Numbered from the stretch's first letter, positions 34,614 to 43,940 are shown. The stretch is 64,000 bases of DNA from Phycisphaeraceae bacterium (GCA_019636515.1 JAHBXI010000001.1:989878-1053877); one strand, 5' to 3'. Notes: a model not told the origin generated them from the letters alone. Made by a program: numbers and translations.

Positions 34614-37223
34614 TCAGATCGGCTGGGCGACGGCGGTGAGGTTTTCTTCGGCCCAGGCGTTGGTTTCCGGGCTCCACCACAGGCGAACGACTTCTCCTCC
34701 GGGGGAGGTACTCAGAATGCTCATGCTGAACGAACCACCCTGGGCGGTCAGGCCGGTGACCGGCCCGGACGTGATGGAGGCTCCGGGGACAACGTCGGCA
34801 AAGCGGGCAACCTGCCACTGGTCGTTGTTGAAGCCCGGCACCCACCAATACGCGCTCATGGTGCCGTTGGACTCCCGACCGGCGATGTTCATCGCTCCCC
34901 AGGGCGTGACCCAACTGGTCATGCTGTCGGCCTGGAGGATCGGCCCGCCGATGATGTCGGTGAGGTTGCTGTTGTTCCAGCGTTCTTCGTTGAACCCCGG
35001 GACCCACCAGGTCGCGGACAATTTCCCGTCGTTGTCGGTTCCCGCGATGTTGATGGCGTTCCAGGAGGTGAGCCAGACGGTCAGCCCTCCGGTGAGGGCG
35101 GGCGCGCCGGTCTCGGCGCTGAGGTTGTTGGTGGTCCAGCGGCCCTGGGTCTGGAGGGACTGGTGCCACCAGATGGCCTGTATCTGGCCGGCGGCGTCCA
35201 GGCCAACGACGTTCAGGGCGTTCCAGGGAGTGACAAAACTCGTGATGCGACCGGCGAACACCGGGGCGGTCAGGCCCTGGGAACGCAGGTCGTCGCCGTG
35301 ATTGAAGAAAGACCATCCGTACGCGCCGGGTCCTCCCGATCCCGTCTGGAAGAAGCGGATCAGGTCGCCGCCGTCGGCGACGCCCGCGATATTCACGGTC
35401 TGGTCGGTGGCGGTGAAGACCGTGAGGTTGCTGGTGATGAGCGGGGCGCCGGTGACCTCGGTCCCCAGGTTCCGGAAGGTCCAGTTGGCGCCGCTGGTAT
35501 TGGTGAACAGGCCCAGGCCCTCGGCGGTCATCGCGGCGGCGTAGGTAAGGCCATCCTTGGGATCGACCCACGTGATGACCTCGCCGACGATGGTTGGACC
35601 GCCGGTCTTGTCGAGCAGGTCCGACGCGGTCCAGTTCGTGGCGCTGGGGGCCTGCTGGACGACGATTGGCCGACCGGAAGGGTTCGTCGTGGTGACGTTG
35701 ACATTGCCGGCCGATCCGCCCGAAGCCCCGAGCAACTGCCCCGGGGCGGAGGCAAACGGGGAATCCGACAGGATCACGACGCCCGCCGAGACGACCGGCC
35801 CGGAGAGAACGTCGTTGTCGATGGCGAGGGCGAGCAAGTCCGCCGGTCCCATCGCGGCGTCGTTCGGGACGGCGTAGGTGAACGTGAATCCGCCGTCGGG
35901 ATCCTCGTCAAAGCCGATCAATTCGCCCTCGTCAGGAAGCCCGTTGCGGTTGAGGTCGTGAAAGAAGTTGACCCGGGAGACGGTTCCGTCGGGGTCGGTC
36001 ACGTTCGTCGCCGTCAGGATCACCGACTGGCCCCGGATGACGTTGGCGGTGGAGACCCCCAGGGCTCCGATCACGGGGGGAGCACTGAACTCGAATGAAC
36101 CGATGTCAATCCTGGTCCCTCGCAGGCGGGGAAATCCGGCGCCGCGCTGGTCGGTCGCAAGCCCCTCGCTCGAGCGTCCCGCGTTGATCGCCGGGCTGCC
36201 GGTCTGAATGGCCAGGGTGAACGTGCCGCCGCCGTTATCGGCGAGAGGACCCAGAAGGGGATCGGCGCCGACGAGGTTGTCTTCTACGCCGTTGACCAGG
36301 CCGCCCGCGTTCAGGGCGTCCTGGATCAGGTTGTGCGTGGATCCGGTCGCGAACACCCCAACCATCGGGCCGCTGGGAACTCCCGCCACGATGGAACTCC
36401 GCAAGATGAGGTTCCCGCTCGAGGTGAAGACCGGCGCGCCGGTGTTGTTGGCGATGGTCGAGTTGTTGATCGTGACGGCATTGAAGTTGAGAATGCCCGA
36501 GCCATCGGCCGTGGCCGAATTCTGGGCGATCGTCGAGTTCCGGATCACCATGGATGGTCCGAAGTTGGCCAGCGCGCCCCCGCCGACGGCCTGATTCCCC
36601 GAGATGGTCGAGTTGATGATCGTGACCGATCCGGAATTGCGGATGCCCCCTCCATCGCCGATGCCCGCGTTGTTCCCGCCGATCGTCGAGTTGGTAATCG
36701 TCAGCACGCCGGTGTTGTCGATGCCGCCGCCGCCACCGGCGGACGACTGGTTGTTCGCGATCGTCGAGTTGCTGACGGTCAGCGTCCCGGCGTTGCGGAT
36801 CGCCCCGCCGTTGAACGCCTGCCCGCCGATGATCCGCAGGCCGCTGATCGAGGAAGTCCCGGATTCGTACCGCAAGACCCGGGAGGCGCCGTTGCCGTCA
36901 AGCGAAACGACACCCGCCCCCGGCCCGAGGATCGAGAGGCTCTCGGTCACGACCAGTTCCCCCGAAGTAAGCGTGATCGTCCCGGCGACGGGCGTGTTGA
37001 ACTCGATCACGTCGGCCCCGGCGATGCCGTTGGCGTCGAGGATCGCCTGCCGGAGCGAACCCGCCCCGGAATCATTGAGGTTCGTCACCAGGAACGTCGC
37101 CAGGAGCGTCCTCGGCTCAAGACGATCGAACATCTCCGGCCGGGCTCGCCGAGGGGCGGATGCCACCGGGCGGGCAAGGACCAGACCGCAACGTCCGACG
37201 ACTCGCTCAATCAACCGCTTCAT
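34614..37223 (-). CDS. Extracellular beta-helix protein with LEPR-x-LL motif
   Basis: 869 residues. Near residue 35 the sequence FDRLEPRTLLA is the planctomycete LEPR-x-LL motif found on large exported proteins. It is followed by FLVTNLNDSGAGSLRQAILDAN, the opening of CSLREA-like beta-helix proteins. Residues about 100-300 contain right-handed beta-helix turns (repeated TxxNSTIxxN units: VSNSTIANNQ, ITNSTIGGNN, IINSTISGNQ). After an Ig-like middle part, the last 300 residues contain about five 55-65 residue units with a WW(V/H)xxF/L and SWNAINIAGTD-type core, resembling a beta-propeller. Surface or secreted. Role unknown; adhesion or glycan binding are possibilities. Confidence 0.85.
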   Translation of the reverse strand: MKRLIERVVGRCGLVLARPVASAPRRARPEMFDRLEPRTLLATFLVTNLNDSGAGSLRQAILDANGIAGADVIEFNTPVAGTITLTSGELVVTESLSILGPGAGVVSLDGNGASRVLRYESGTSSISGLRIIGGQAFNGGAIRNAGTLTVSNSTIANNQSSAGGGGGIDNTGVLTITNSTIGGNNAGIGDGGGIRNSGSVTIINSTISGNQAVGGGALANFGPSMVIRNSTIAQNSATADGSGILNFNAVTINNSTIANNTGAPVFTSSGNLILRSSIVAGVPSGPMVGVFATGSTHNLIQDALNAGGLVNGVEDNLVGADPLLGPLADNGGGTFTLAIQTGSPAINAGRSSEGLATDQRGAGFPRLRGTRIDIGSFEFSAPPVIGALGVSTANVIRGQSVILTATNVTDPDGTVSRVNFFHDLNRNGLPDEGELIGFDEDPDGGFTFTYAVPNDAAMGPADLLALAIDNDVLSGPVVSAGVVILSDSPFASAPGQLLGASGGSAGNVNVTTTNPSGRPIVVQQAPSATNWTASDLLDKTGGPTIVGEVITWVDPKDGLTYAAAMTAEGLGLFTNTSGANWTFRNLGTEVTGAPLITSNLTVFTATDQTVNIAGVADGGDLIRFFQTGSGGPGAYGWSFFNHGDDLRSQGLTAPVFAGRITSFVTPWNALNVVGLDAAGQIQAIWWHQSLQTQGRWTTNNLSAETGAPALTGGLTVWLTSWNAINIAGTDNDGKLSATWWVPGFNEERWNNSNLTDIIGGPILQADSMTSWVTPWGAMNIAGRESNGTMSAYWWVPGFNNDQWQVARFADVVPGASITSGPVTGLTAQGGSFSMSILSTSPGGEVVRLWWSPETNAWAEENLTAVAQPI

Positions 37224-38157
37224 GCTCTACTCCTGGTCGAGACTCATGTTCGCCGGCGGGCCGTCCATCCTTACGACCGATCACGACGGCGGATTCTTAT
37301 TCAATCACTTCGTTCGCGTTCATTCCTATTCGTTCGCCGCCCGTGACGTTGCCCGCGGGCCGTGGGACCATGGCAATTCAGGCGGATTTCCGGGAAACTT
37401 CCGGGGGACTTCCGGGGGCTATCCGGGGGACTTGTGGGGTGAACCGCGTTCGCACCAGCGACTGCCCGGGCAAACCAGAACCGGCTGAACTCGCCTGAAA
37501 CCCTGAATCGGATCTCGCTTCCCTTTGTCTCGAAGAGTCTGGACCCGAGGCCAGTTCCAACATTTTACGTTCGGTCCAACACTTTCGACGCGGGGTCATC
37601 CGACCGAGCCACCCCCAACCATGCCAAACACTCACCCGAATCGCCCATCGATCGCCCTGCGTTCGAGGCAGCGAACGTGGCAAAGCCATGCTCGACGGCC
37701 GTGCCGAACGAATCCGCGCAAGGCAACGCCCGATCATATCCCAAACCGCCATGTGCGGTCTTGCCAATCGCCTTACGCGAACCGGGGCGAAGGGGTTGCA
37801 TCCCTCGATCGGTTCCAGGGTCGATCGCGGTGACCAGGGATCGGTCGCCGACACACCGCGGCGGTCCGTGTGGAGACTGGGTAGAACCTATCCCGAAACG
37901 ATTGGAGCCGTGGTTGTGAGGGCGCGTATGGGTGTGGATGCCGACACTCACGGACAAGCCGTTGAAGTGGCTGTGCGAGCGGATCCCCGACGCGCCGGTG
38001 AGCCCCAAGGGCGGTCGGTCGGCGGCATCATCGTCGTGGCCTGATCACCGTTCCCGGGCCGGCGTCTCGGCGGCACCATCGGCACAAGCACCGTCGGCAC
38101 AAGCACCGAGGCCCCGATGGACCCTGGCTCGCATCGCAACCCGTCGCCGAGAATCAA
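37224..38157. other. Gene-poor stretch with IS5-like fragment
   Basis: No supported gene. The 5' part (37386-37432) holds degenerate ACTTCCGGGGG repeats. Open frames on both strands have random composition. Near 37938-38045 a short frame resembles the N-terminus of an IS5-type transposase and is listed separately. Confidence 0.45.
37938..38045 (+). pseudogene. Possible N-terminal fragment of an IS5-family transposase
   Basis: The frame MPTLTDKPLKWLCERIPDAP followed by VSPKGGR resembles the common IS5 opening (LTDxxWxxLxPxLPxxxxxGGRPrxDDR). Similarity stops after about 30 residues; no catalytic domain follows. It is weak and could be chance. Confidence 0.3.
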
Positions 38158-38706
38158 TCAGAGCGGCTGGAATGAGAACGACTGTCCGCCGATCGCGGCC
38201 TCGGCCATCAGCCCCGCCTCGCCGGTCGTGAACACGCTCACGCCATCGGTGTACTTCGCGTTCGCGCCCGCGCCGGATCGCAGGGCCACCGCCGTCGCCT
38301 GCGCGGCGAACTTGAGTTTGCCGTACTTGAAGTTGTCCAGCGCGGCCTTGTTCTCAAAGGCGATGATCTCGGTGTAGGACTGTCCGCCAAGTTGCAGGCC
38401 GATCGTCGCCTGCGAGAGGTCGCAGTATCCGATCTTGACGCCCTTTTCAAAGACCTCGCCCCTCCCATACGCCCCGCCGATGCCCACGCCGCCCTTGCCG
38501 ACGGTCGGGAAGACCGCGTAGCCATACGCGTTGGCAAGGAAATCGTGCAGGCTGGGATCGGCGATCTTCGCCCTGGACAACGCCGCGTCGGTGTCGATGC
38601 TCAGCGAGGCCTTGCCCTCATCGGACTTGGGAGCGGTCTCGCAGCCGGTGATCGCGGCGGCGCCGACAACGAGAGAAATGACCGAGATCATCCAGAGTTT
38701 GTTCAT
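38158..38706 (-). CDS. SYLF/YSC84-domain lipoprotein
   Basis: 182 residues. The signal peptide ends in AAITGC, a good lipobox with Cys22. The rest is a SYLF (YSC84-like) domain, recognisable from AYGYAVFPTVGKGGVGIGGA, YGRGEVFEKG, IGYCDLSQATIGLQLGGQ and the closing AEAAIGGQSFSFQPL. The family binds lipids; bacterial members are periplasmic or outer-membrane lipoproteins of unclear role. Single gene. Confidence 0.92.
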   Translation of the reverse strand: MNKLWMISVISLVVGAAAITGCETAPKSDEGKASLSIDTDAALSRAKIADPSLHDFLANAYGYAVFPTVGKGGVGIGGAYGRGEVFEKGVKIGYCDLSQATIGLQLGGQSYTEIIAFENKAALDNFKYGKLKFAAQATAVALRSGAGANAKYTDGVSVFTTGEAGLMAEAAIGGQSFSFQPL

Positions 38707-38787
38707 GGGCGGGCTCCTGATCCGGGCCGAATCGGCCGCGGCAATCGGGCAGCACTATAGGACCGAGCACAACGACCGCCGGAGGAT

Positions 38788-38848
38788 CTTGACCCCGAAA
38801 GCGGGTCCGATCTGAATCGCGAGTTTTCCGGGATGATTCCGGCCTCTG
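38788..38848 (+). repeat. IS3-family-like left end, copy 2
   Basis: Begins CTTGACCCCGAAAG and ends GATGATTCCGGCCTCTG. About 60 bases match copy 1 at 19334-19393 with scattered differences and one indel. No transposase frame follows, so it is a solitary, decayed end within the 333-base gap upstream of the porin gene, which shows nothing else. Confidence 0.5.
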
Positions 38849-39039
38849 TTCGGGAGACGATAAAGGAGAAGGGGTTCGGTGTCGGGCGGGGCGTCTTCGA
38901 GGCCGATGATCGCTGGATCGCCACGATCTCGCGTCGTTCCAGCCCAGCCCGTGCCACGTACGTCTTCAGTCGAGTGGATTGATGTATGCTTGCCCGGTGC
39001 ATCCGAACCGGGCGGCCCTTCGAGTGAGGAGGTTTCACG

Positions 39040-40275
39040 GTGACTCTTTCATTGGGCGGTGTGATTCGGAGTTTCGTCAATTCCGGCCTGTGTGTCGCCT
39101 GCCTCGCCGGGACCGCGACGGTCGCATCCGGGCAGGAAGCCGCCAAGGAGCCCGTCCCGCCGGGCGCGAACGTCTTCGCGCCGACCAACATCGAGCAGGA
39201 ACTTGAACAGATCCGCCCGGGCGTGCTCATCAAGCGTCGTTTCGACGAGTTCGCCCAGAAGACCAACATCCGGCTCGGCCTTGCGCACACGATGCTCTTC
39301 CAGCAGGCTTCGGGAGGCCCCGGTCGTCGCCGCGGCGCCTCGGGCGATCTCGACATCCTTGCAAAGTGGACGGCCATCGGCGCGGGCACGAAGGACACGG
39401 GCATCCTCGCGTTCTCCTCGGAGTATCGCTATCAGATCGGCGACATGCCCCCCGGCTCGCTCGGGAGCGAGATCGGCACGCTCGTCCCGACGACGAACAG
39501 TTTCAGCGAGCGCCCGATCATCGTGAAGGAACTCTATTGGGATCAGCGGCTGTTCGAGGACCGCTTCCGCTTCGCGCTCGGGCGGATCGATCCGGAGAAC
39601 CTCTTCGGCTCACACCGGCTTCAGAGCGCGAACACGTTCTTTCTCAACAAGGCGTTTTCGGGGAATGTCGCCGTGCCCTATCCGGGACCGGGCCTCACCG
39701 GCGCCGCACAGGTCAAGCCCACACAGTGGTCTTTCATCACCGCCGGCATCACCGACGCCAATGGCAAGGCGACTGTCGGAAACTTCGAGGGGTTCTTCGA
39801 CGACGACGAGTTCATGTATTTCGTCGAGGGCGGACTCACGCCGACCCTCGACGGGCTTGGCCAAGGAAGGTACAAACTCTCCCTCTGGCACATCGACGAG
39901 CGTGATGACGCGGGCAAGCCCTCGGACGTTGGCTTCACCCTCGCGATGGACCAGGATCTCGGAGAGTCGTTTCTGGCGTTCGCTCGATACGGCCACGCGG
40001 AAGGCGACGCGACCGGAATCACCGACTCCGTCCAGGGAGGTGTCGGCATCAAGGACGTGCTCGGCAAGGAGAACCTGCTGGGGATCGCGGCCGCATGGAC
40101 GAAGCCCAAGGATGACGAGAAGCGCGACGAGAAGGTTGTCGAGTTGTTCCAGAGATTTCAGGCGACCGAAACGACACAGATCACGGTTGGCGTCGAGGCG
40201 ATCTTTGATCCGAGCAACGCGCCGGACGATGACGTGATCTGCGTCTTTTCCGCGCGATTGCGCCTTTCGTTCTGA
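39040..40275 (+). CDS. OprB-like outer-membrane porin
   Basis: 411 residues from a GTG behind GTGAGGAGGTTTCAC. A signal peptide (residues 1-32, ending TVASGQE) is followed by amphipathic strands and a terminal Phe (RLRLSF), typical of outer-membrane beta-barrels. FSSEYRYQIG, KELYWDQRLFEDRFRFALGR and FEGFFDDDEFMYFVEGG resemble OprB (carbohydrate-selective porin) proteins. The aspartase and Dcu genes follow at 55 and 38 bases on the same strand, suggesting that this barrel admits aspartate or C4-dicarboxylates; that substrate is inference. Confidence 0.8.
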   Translation: MTLSLGGVIRSFVNSGLCVACLAGTATVASGQEAAKEPVPPGANVFAPTNIEQELEQIRPGVLIKRRFDEFAQKTNIRLGLAHTMLFQQASGGPGRRRGASGDLDILAKWTAIGAGTKDTGILAFSSEYRYQIGDMPPGSLGSEIGTLVPTTNSFSERPIIVKELYWDQRLFEDRFRFALGRIDPENLFGSHRLQSANTFFLNKAFSGNVAVPYPGPGLTGAAQVKPTQWSFITAGITDANGKATVGNFEGFFDDDEFMYFVEGGLTPTLDGLGQGRYKLSLWHIDERDDAGKPSDVGFTLAMDQDLGESFLAFARYGHAEGDATGITDSVQGGVGIKDVLGKENLLGIAAAWTKPKDDEKRDEKVVELFQRFQATETTQITVGVEAIFDPSNAPDDDVICVFSARLRLSF

Positions 40276-40329
40276 CCGATCGATCCATTGGCACAAACGC
40301 ACCATTCGGTGCGAGGAAGGAAGATTCGG

Positions 40330-41763
40330 ATGGCCGCGAGAAGGAAGACCGGTGCGAAGCGAGGCGTCGGCAAGCGGATCGAGCACGACCTGCTCGGCAA
40401 GAAGGCGATCCCCGCGAACGCCTACTACGGCGTGCAGTCGGCTCGCGCGATGGAGAACTTCGCGATCTCGGGCGTCAAGATCCACGCGTATCCGGTGTTT
40501 ATCAAGGGGCTGGCAATCGTCAAGATGGCCGCGGCTCGGGCCAACCATGAGTGCGACCCCAAGGCGATGCCCCGGCGTGTGCTGCGAGGAATCGAGGCGG
40601 CCTGTCAGGACCTGGTCGACGGGAATCTCCACGCACAGTTTGACATCGACGTGTTCCAAGGGGGGGCGGGCACATCGACGAATATGGCGGCGAACGAGGT
40701 GATCGCCAACCGTGCGCTCGAGCACATGGGTCATCGCAAGGGCCAGTACGAGCACTGCGACCCGCACGACCACGTCAACATGGCGCAGTCCACCAATGAC
40801 GCCTACCCGAGCGCGCTCCACGTCGCCATCATGCTCGGGAATGACGATCTTGTCGCCGAGATGGAGCGTCTTGTCGCGGCATTTCGCAGGAAGGGGCGCC
40901 AGTTCTCGAAGATCGTCAAGATGGGGCGCACGCAGTTGCAGGACGCCGTGCCGATGACCCTTGGGCAGGAGTTCGATGCCTGGGCGGACAGCCTCACGGA
41001 CGAGGTCCGAACGCTGCGGGCTGTCGAGCGCATCCTCTGCGAGGTCAACATGGGAGGCACGGCCATCGGCACCGGGCTGAACGCGCCCAAGGGCTACGCG
41101 AAGAGGTGCGCCCGCCACCTTGCCCGCATCACCGGCCGCCCGATCCGTCTTGCCGATGATCTTGTTGAAGCGACACAGGACACCCAGTCGTACGTGCTGT
41201 ATGCCTCCGTGCTCAAGAGCATGGCCATCAAACTCTCCAAGATCTGCAACGACCTGCGACTGCTCTCGTCCGGGCCTCGCGCGGGGCTCAACGAGATCAA
41301 TCTGCCCGCGATGCAGCCCGGTTCCTCGATCATGCCCGGGAAGGTCAACCCCGTCATCCCCGAGGTGGTGAACCAGGTCTGCTTCCGCGTGATCGGCAAC
41401 GACCTCACGGTGACGCTCGCCGCGGAGGCGGGGCAGTTGCAGTTGAACGTGATGGAGCCCGTCATCGCGGCTTGCATCTTCGAGTCTCAGGTGCTGTTCA
41501 TCAATGCCGCGGCATCGCTGCGCGTCCATTGCGTGGACGGCATCACGGCGAACGCCGACGTCTGCAAGCGTCTTGTGGAGCGGAGCATCGGCATCGTGAC
41601 CGCGCTGAACCCGGTCCTGGGCTACGACAAGTCAACGGAACTCGCCGCCGAGGCGTTGGCGACCGGCAAGGGGGTCGTGGAACTGGTCCGTGAGAAGAAA
41701 CTCCTGACCGACGCGCAGGTCCGCTCCGTGCTGGATCCGCGTCGCATGGCGGGCACGATGTGA
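40330..41763 (+). CDS. aspA: Aspartate ammonia-lyase
   Basis: 477 residues. It converts aspartate to fumarate and ammonia. The fumarase/aspartase superfamily signature GSSIMPGKVNP is at residues 331-341. Other conserved blocks are YYGVQSARAMENFAISG, GGAGTSTNMAANEVIANRAL, NMAQSTNDAYPSALH and GRTQLQDAVPMTLGQEF. YYGVQ...RAMENF and the overall match favour aspartase over fumarase, as does the neighbouring Dcu gene. The ATG at 40330 follows GAGGAAGGAAGATTCGG. Confidence 0.92.
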   Translation: MAARRKTGAKRGVGKRIEHDLLGKKAIPANAYYGVQSARAMENFAISGVKIHAYPVFIKGLAIVKMAAARANHECDPKAMPRRVLRGIEAACQDLVDGNLHAQFDIDVFQGGAGTSTNMAANEVIANRALEHMGHRKGQYEHCDPHDHVNMAQSTNDAYPSALHVAIMLGNDDLVAEMERLVAAFRRKGRQFSKIVKMGRTQLQDAVPMTLGQEFDAWADSLTDEVRTLRAVERILCEVNMGGTAIGTGLNAPKGYAKRCARHLARITGRPIRLADDLVEATQDTQSYVLYASVLKSMAIKLSKICNDLRLLSSGPRAGLNEINLPAMQPGSSIMPGKVNPVIPEVVNQVCFRVIGNDLTVTLAAEAGQLQLNVMEPVIAACIFESQVLFINAAASLRVHCVDGITANADVCKRLVERSIGIVTALNPVLGYDKSTELAAEALATGKGVVELVREKKLLTDAQVRSVLDPRRMAGTM

Positions 41764-41800
41764 CGGCAAGGGGCGGGACCGCCGCTCCAAGGGAGGCCGC

Positions 41801-43264
41801 ATGGTCTGGGCAGAATTCGTGGTGGTGATCGGCGCGATCGTGATCGGTGCCCGTGTCGGTGGCGCGGGTCTGGGGACCATGGCGGCCATCGGTCTGGCGA
41901 TCCTCGTCTTTGGATTCGGGTTGCCGCCGTCCTCGCCGCCCGCGACTGTTCTCGCCATCGTGCTCTGCGTCGTGACGGCCGCCGCAACGATGCAGGCCGC
42001 GGGCGGCCTGGACCTGCTCGTGATGATCGCCGAGCGTGCCCTGCGAGCCAAGCCCAAGTACATCACCTTCGTCGCCCCCGCCGTTGCCTATCTGTTCACG
42101 TTCTGCTCGGGCACCGGGCACGTCGCGTACGCGATCCTGCCCGTCATCGCCGAGGTCGCCCGCAAGGCGGGTATCCGACCTGAGCGGCCGATGTCGATCA
42201 GCGTGATCGCCTCGCAGCAGGCCATCACCGCGAGCCCGCTGGCCGCGGCGACCGCCGCGCTCCTTGCGCTGCTCTCGAAGAACGACAGCATCGGCCTCGG
42301 GCAGATCCTCCTCATCTGCATCCCATCGACCTTCATCGGGTGCATGCTCGGTGCTCTCTCTGTGTACAAGAAAGGCGTCGAACTCAGGGACGATCCGATC
42401 TACAGGGAGCGTCTGGAGAAGGGGCTCGTGGAAGAGCCGAAGGAGCAGGCGAGACTCGAGGGCCGGGCGCGTCGAAACGCGATCGGCTCCGTGGCGACGT
42501 TCCTCTCCGCCGCGGCGATCATCGTGGCTTTCGGGCTCTTTGCCGACCTACGCCCGACCTACACCGTGACACCGGCGAAGGAATCCGGATTCAGCCCCTC
42601 GATCGTGACGAGCGCCATCGCGAACCTGAGCGATCCTGAGCGGCTGGACGAGACCATCACGCGAGCACAGATCAAGGAGCGACTGGAAGAGGTCCGGGCA
42701 GAGGAGGCCAAGCCCCGCGAGGCCAAGGTCGAGATGGCCGTGCTCATTCAGATCGTAATGCTCGGAGCCGCGGGGATCATGATGCTCGCTTTCGGGGCTC
42801 GGCCCGCCGATGCCGTGAAGACGCCTGTGGCGATCGCGGGTGTCGTGGCCGTTGTCTCCATCGCCGGGCTCGGCTGGATGGGGAACTGCTTCTTCGACGG
42901 CAACAAGGCCGAGATCATCGGCTCTCTGTCGGAGATCATCAAGGCGCACCCGTGGGTCTTTGCCGTCGGGCTCTTCGGGCTCTCCGTGGTGCTCTTCAGC
43001 CAGGCGTCGACGGTCGCGGCGTTGATGCCCGTCGGCATCGCCCTTGGCTTGCCCGCGGGCACTCTGATCGCGATGTTTCCCGCGGTGAACGGGTACTTCT
43101 TCCTCCCGACGTACGGCACTATCGTCGCCGCGATTGCGTTCGACCAGACCGGCACGACGCGCATCGGCCGATTCGTCCTGGTTCATAGTTTCATGAGGCC
43201 CGGGCTTGTTGCCACGGTCTCCGCGGTCGTCATCGGGCTGGTGCTGTCCAAGATCGTCATGTGA
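41801..43264 (+). CDS. Dcu-family C4-dicarboxylate exchanger
   Basis: 487 residues, ATG behind GGGAGGCCGC. Helices and family blocks match DcuA/DcuB: VVTAAATMQAAGGLDLLVMIAE, APAVAYLFTFCSGTGHVAYAILPVIAEVA, PMSISVIASQQAITASPLAAA and the C-terminal FFLPTYGTIVAAIAFDQTGTTRIGRFVLVHSFM. It would exchange aspartate or fumarate for succinate. A hydrophilic insert (about residues 190-310) makes it 50 residues longer than E. coli DcuA. With aspartase it forms an aspartate-to-fumarate uptake route. DcuA versus DcuB cannot be settled. Confidence 0.92.
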   Translation: MVWAEFVVVIGAIVIGARVGGAGLGTMAAIGLAILVFGFGLPPSSPPATVLAIVLCVVTAAATMQAAGGLDLLVMIAERALRAKPKYITFVAPAVAYLFTFCSGTGHVAYAILPVIAEVARKAGIRPERPMSISVIASQQAITASPLAAATAALLALLSKNDSIGLGQILLICIPSTFIGCMLGALSVYKKGVELRDDPIYRERLEKGLVEEPKEQARLEGRARRNAIGSVATFLSAAAIIVAFGLFADLRPTYTVTPAKESGFSPSIVTSAIANLSDPERLDETITRAQIKERLEEVRAEEAKPREAKVEMAVLIQIVMLGAAGIMMLAFGARPADAVKTPVAIAGVVAVVSIAGLGWMGNCFFDGNKAEIIGSLSEIIKAHPWVFAVGLFGLSVVLFSQASTVAALMPVGIALGLPAGTLIAMFPAVNGYFFLPTYGTIVAAIAFDQTGTTRIGRFVLVHSFMRPGLVATVSAVVIGLVLSKIVM

Positions 43265-43331
43265 TCAGGCCTGGCCATCTTGGGTCGGTTCTGCTGGGGC
43301 CGACGTTCCGCCTGGGTCGCCACGAGATTCG

Positions 43332-43556
43332 ATGGGCACATCACAAGGCAGCCGCAGCGCGGCAGTGTTGCCTTCGTCAAGCCCAACCGGAATGTACCCG
43401 GGATTCACTCCCAGCGCCGGCGCGGAATACTCGTGCTTCAAGCCGCGTTCGCCGAAGCACAACTACACCGCCCAACTCGCGGCGGAGGCGAAGTACGGCC
43501 CCGCGTTCGCGGATCGGGCGCGAGAGCGATACCGCGGGCGGGGAGGTGCGCGATGA
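43332..43556 (+). CDS. Small protein with CFKP motif, copy 1
   Basis: 74 residues: a flexible Ser/Gly/Pro N-terminus, then SCFKPRSPKHNYTAQLAAEA and KYGPAFADRARERYRGRGGAR. The second half is helical and basic. The next ORF, in a different frame, repeats the same pattern (SCFKPGPTWNITAQAAFERK...), which supports both as real genes. No known family. It opens a run of very small genes unlike those upstream. Confidence 0.55.
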   Translation: MGTSQGSRSAAVLPSSSPTGMYPGFTPSAGAEYSCFKPRSPKHNYTAQLAAEAKYGPAFADRARERYRGRGGAR

Positions 43557-43809
43557 GCGAATCAACCCGGATCAATGGATCATCGCTCAACTCCGCACGC
43601 TCCGGCCGCACTGGTGGCCGAAGTCGATGGGTGGTGGCGCTGTTGGCGGTTCCCGCGGCGGAGCGGCGATGGGCGATACCTCATGCTTCAAGCCGGGGCC
43701 GACGTGGAATATCACTGCACAAGCCGCGTTCGAGCGGAAGCACGGGACACGAGCGGCCGAAGCCGCGGCCCGCCAGTATGGAAGCACGCCCTTCGGACTT
43801 GGGCGGTAG
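43546..43809 (+). CDS. Small protein with CFKP motif, copy 2
   Basis: 87 residues if begun at the GTG at 43546, overlapping the end of copy 1 by 11 bases; an ATG at 43627 gives 60 residues. The C-terminal 45 residues (GDTSCFKPGPTWNITAQAAF, then ERKHGTRAAEAAARQYG) align with copy 1. Because of that similarity I prefer this frame to the overlapping frame that starts at the ATG at 43553. Function unknown. Confidence 0.5.
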   Translation: MRDERINPDQWIIAQLRTLRPHWWPKSMGGGAVGGSRGGAAMGDTSCFKPGPTWNITAQAAFERKHGTRAAEAAARQYGSTPFGLGR

Positions 43810-43940
43810 GGCCAATAAGTCGAGGTGACGGCGAGGTGACGCGATCAGCACTCGGCGCGATGCGAGCGAGTGCAAGTAGACGCGGCGCGCGTGTATTTTT
43901 CGGCAACCCAACGCCGCACCGCGGCAGAAAGCGAGTTCCG

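Noticed and set aside
34494..36098. 534-codon plus-strand frame opposite the LEPR beta-helix gene
   Set aside because: Antisense shadow; the minus-strand protein has clear repeats, an export motif and a sensible start.
37688..38044. Plus- and minus-strand frames of about 120-150 codons in the gene-poor stretch
   Set aside because: No RBS, no motif and composition without codon bias; overlapping frames on both strands are equally good.
43553..43828. ORF starting at the ATG overlapping the stop of the first CFKP gene (ATGA)
   Set aside because: The competing frame encodes a sequence similar to the neighbouring paralog, while this frame has random composition.
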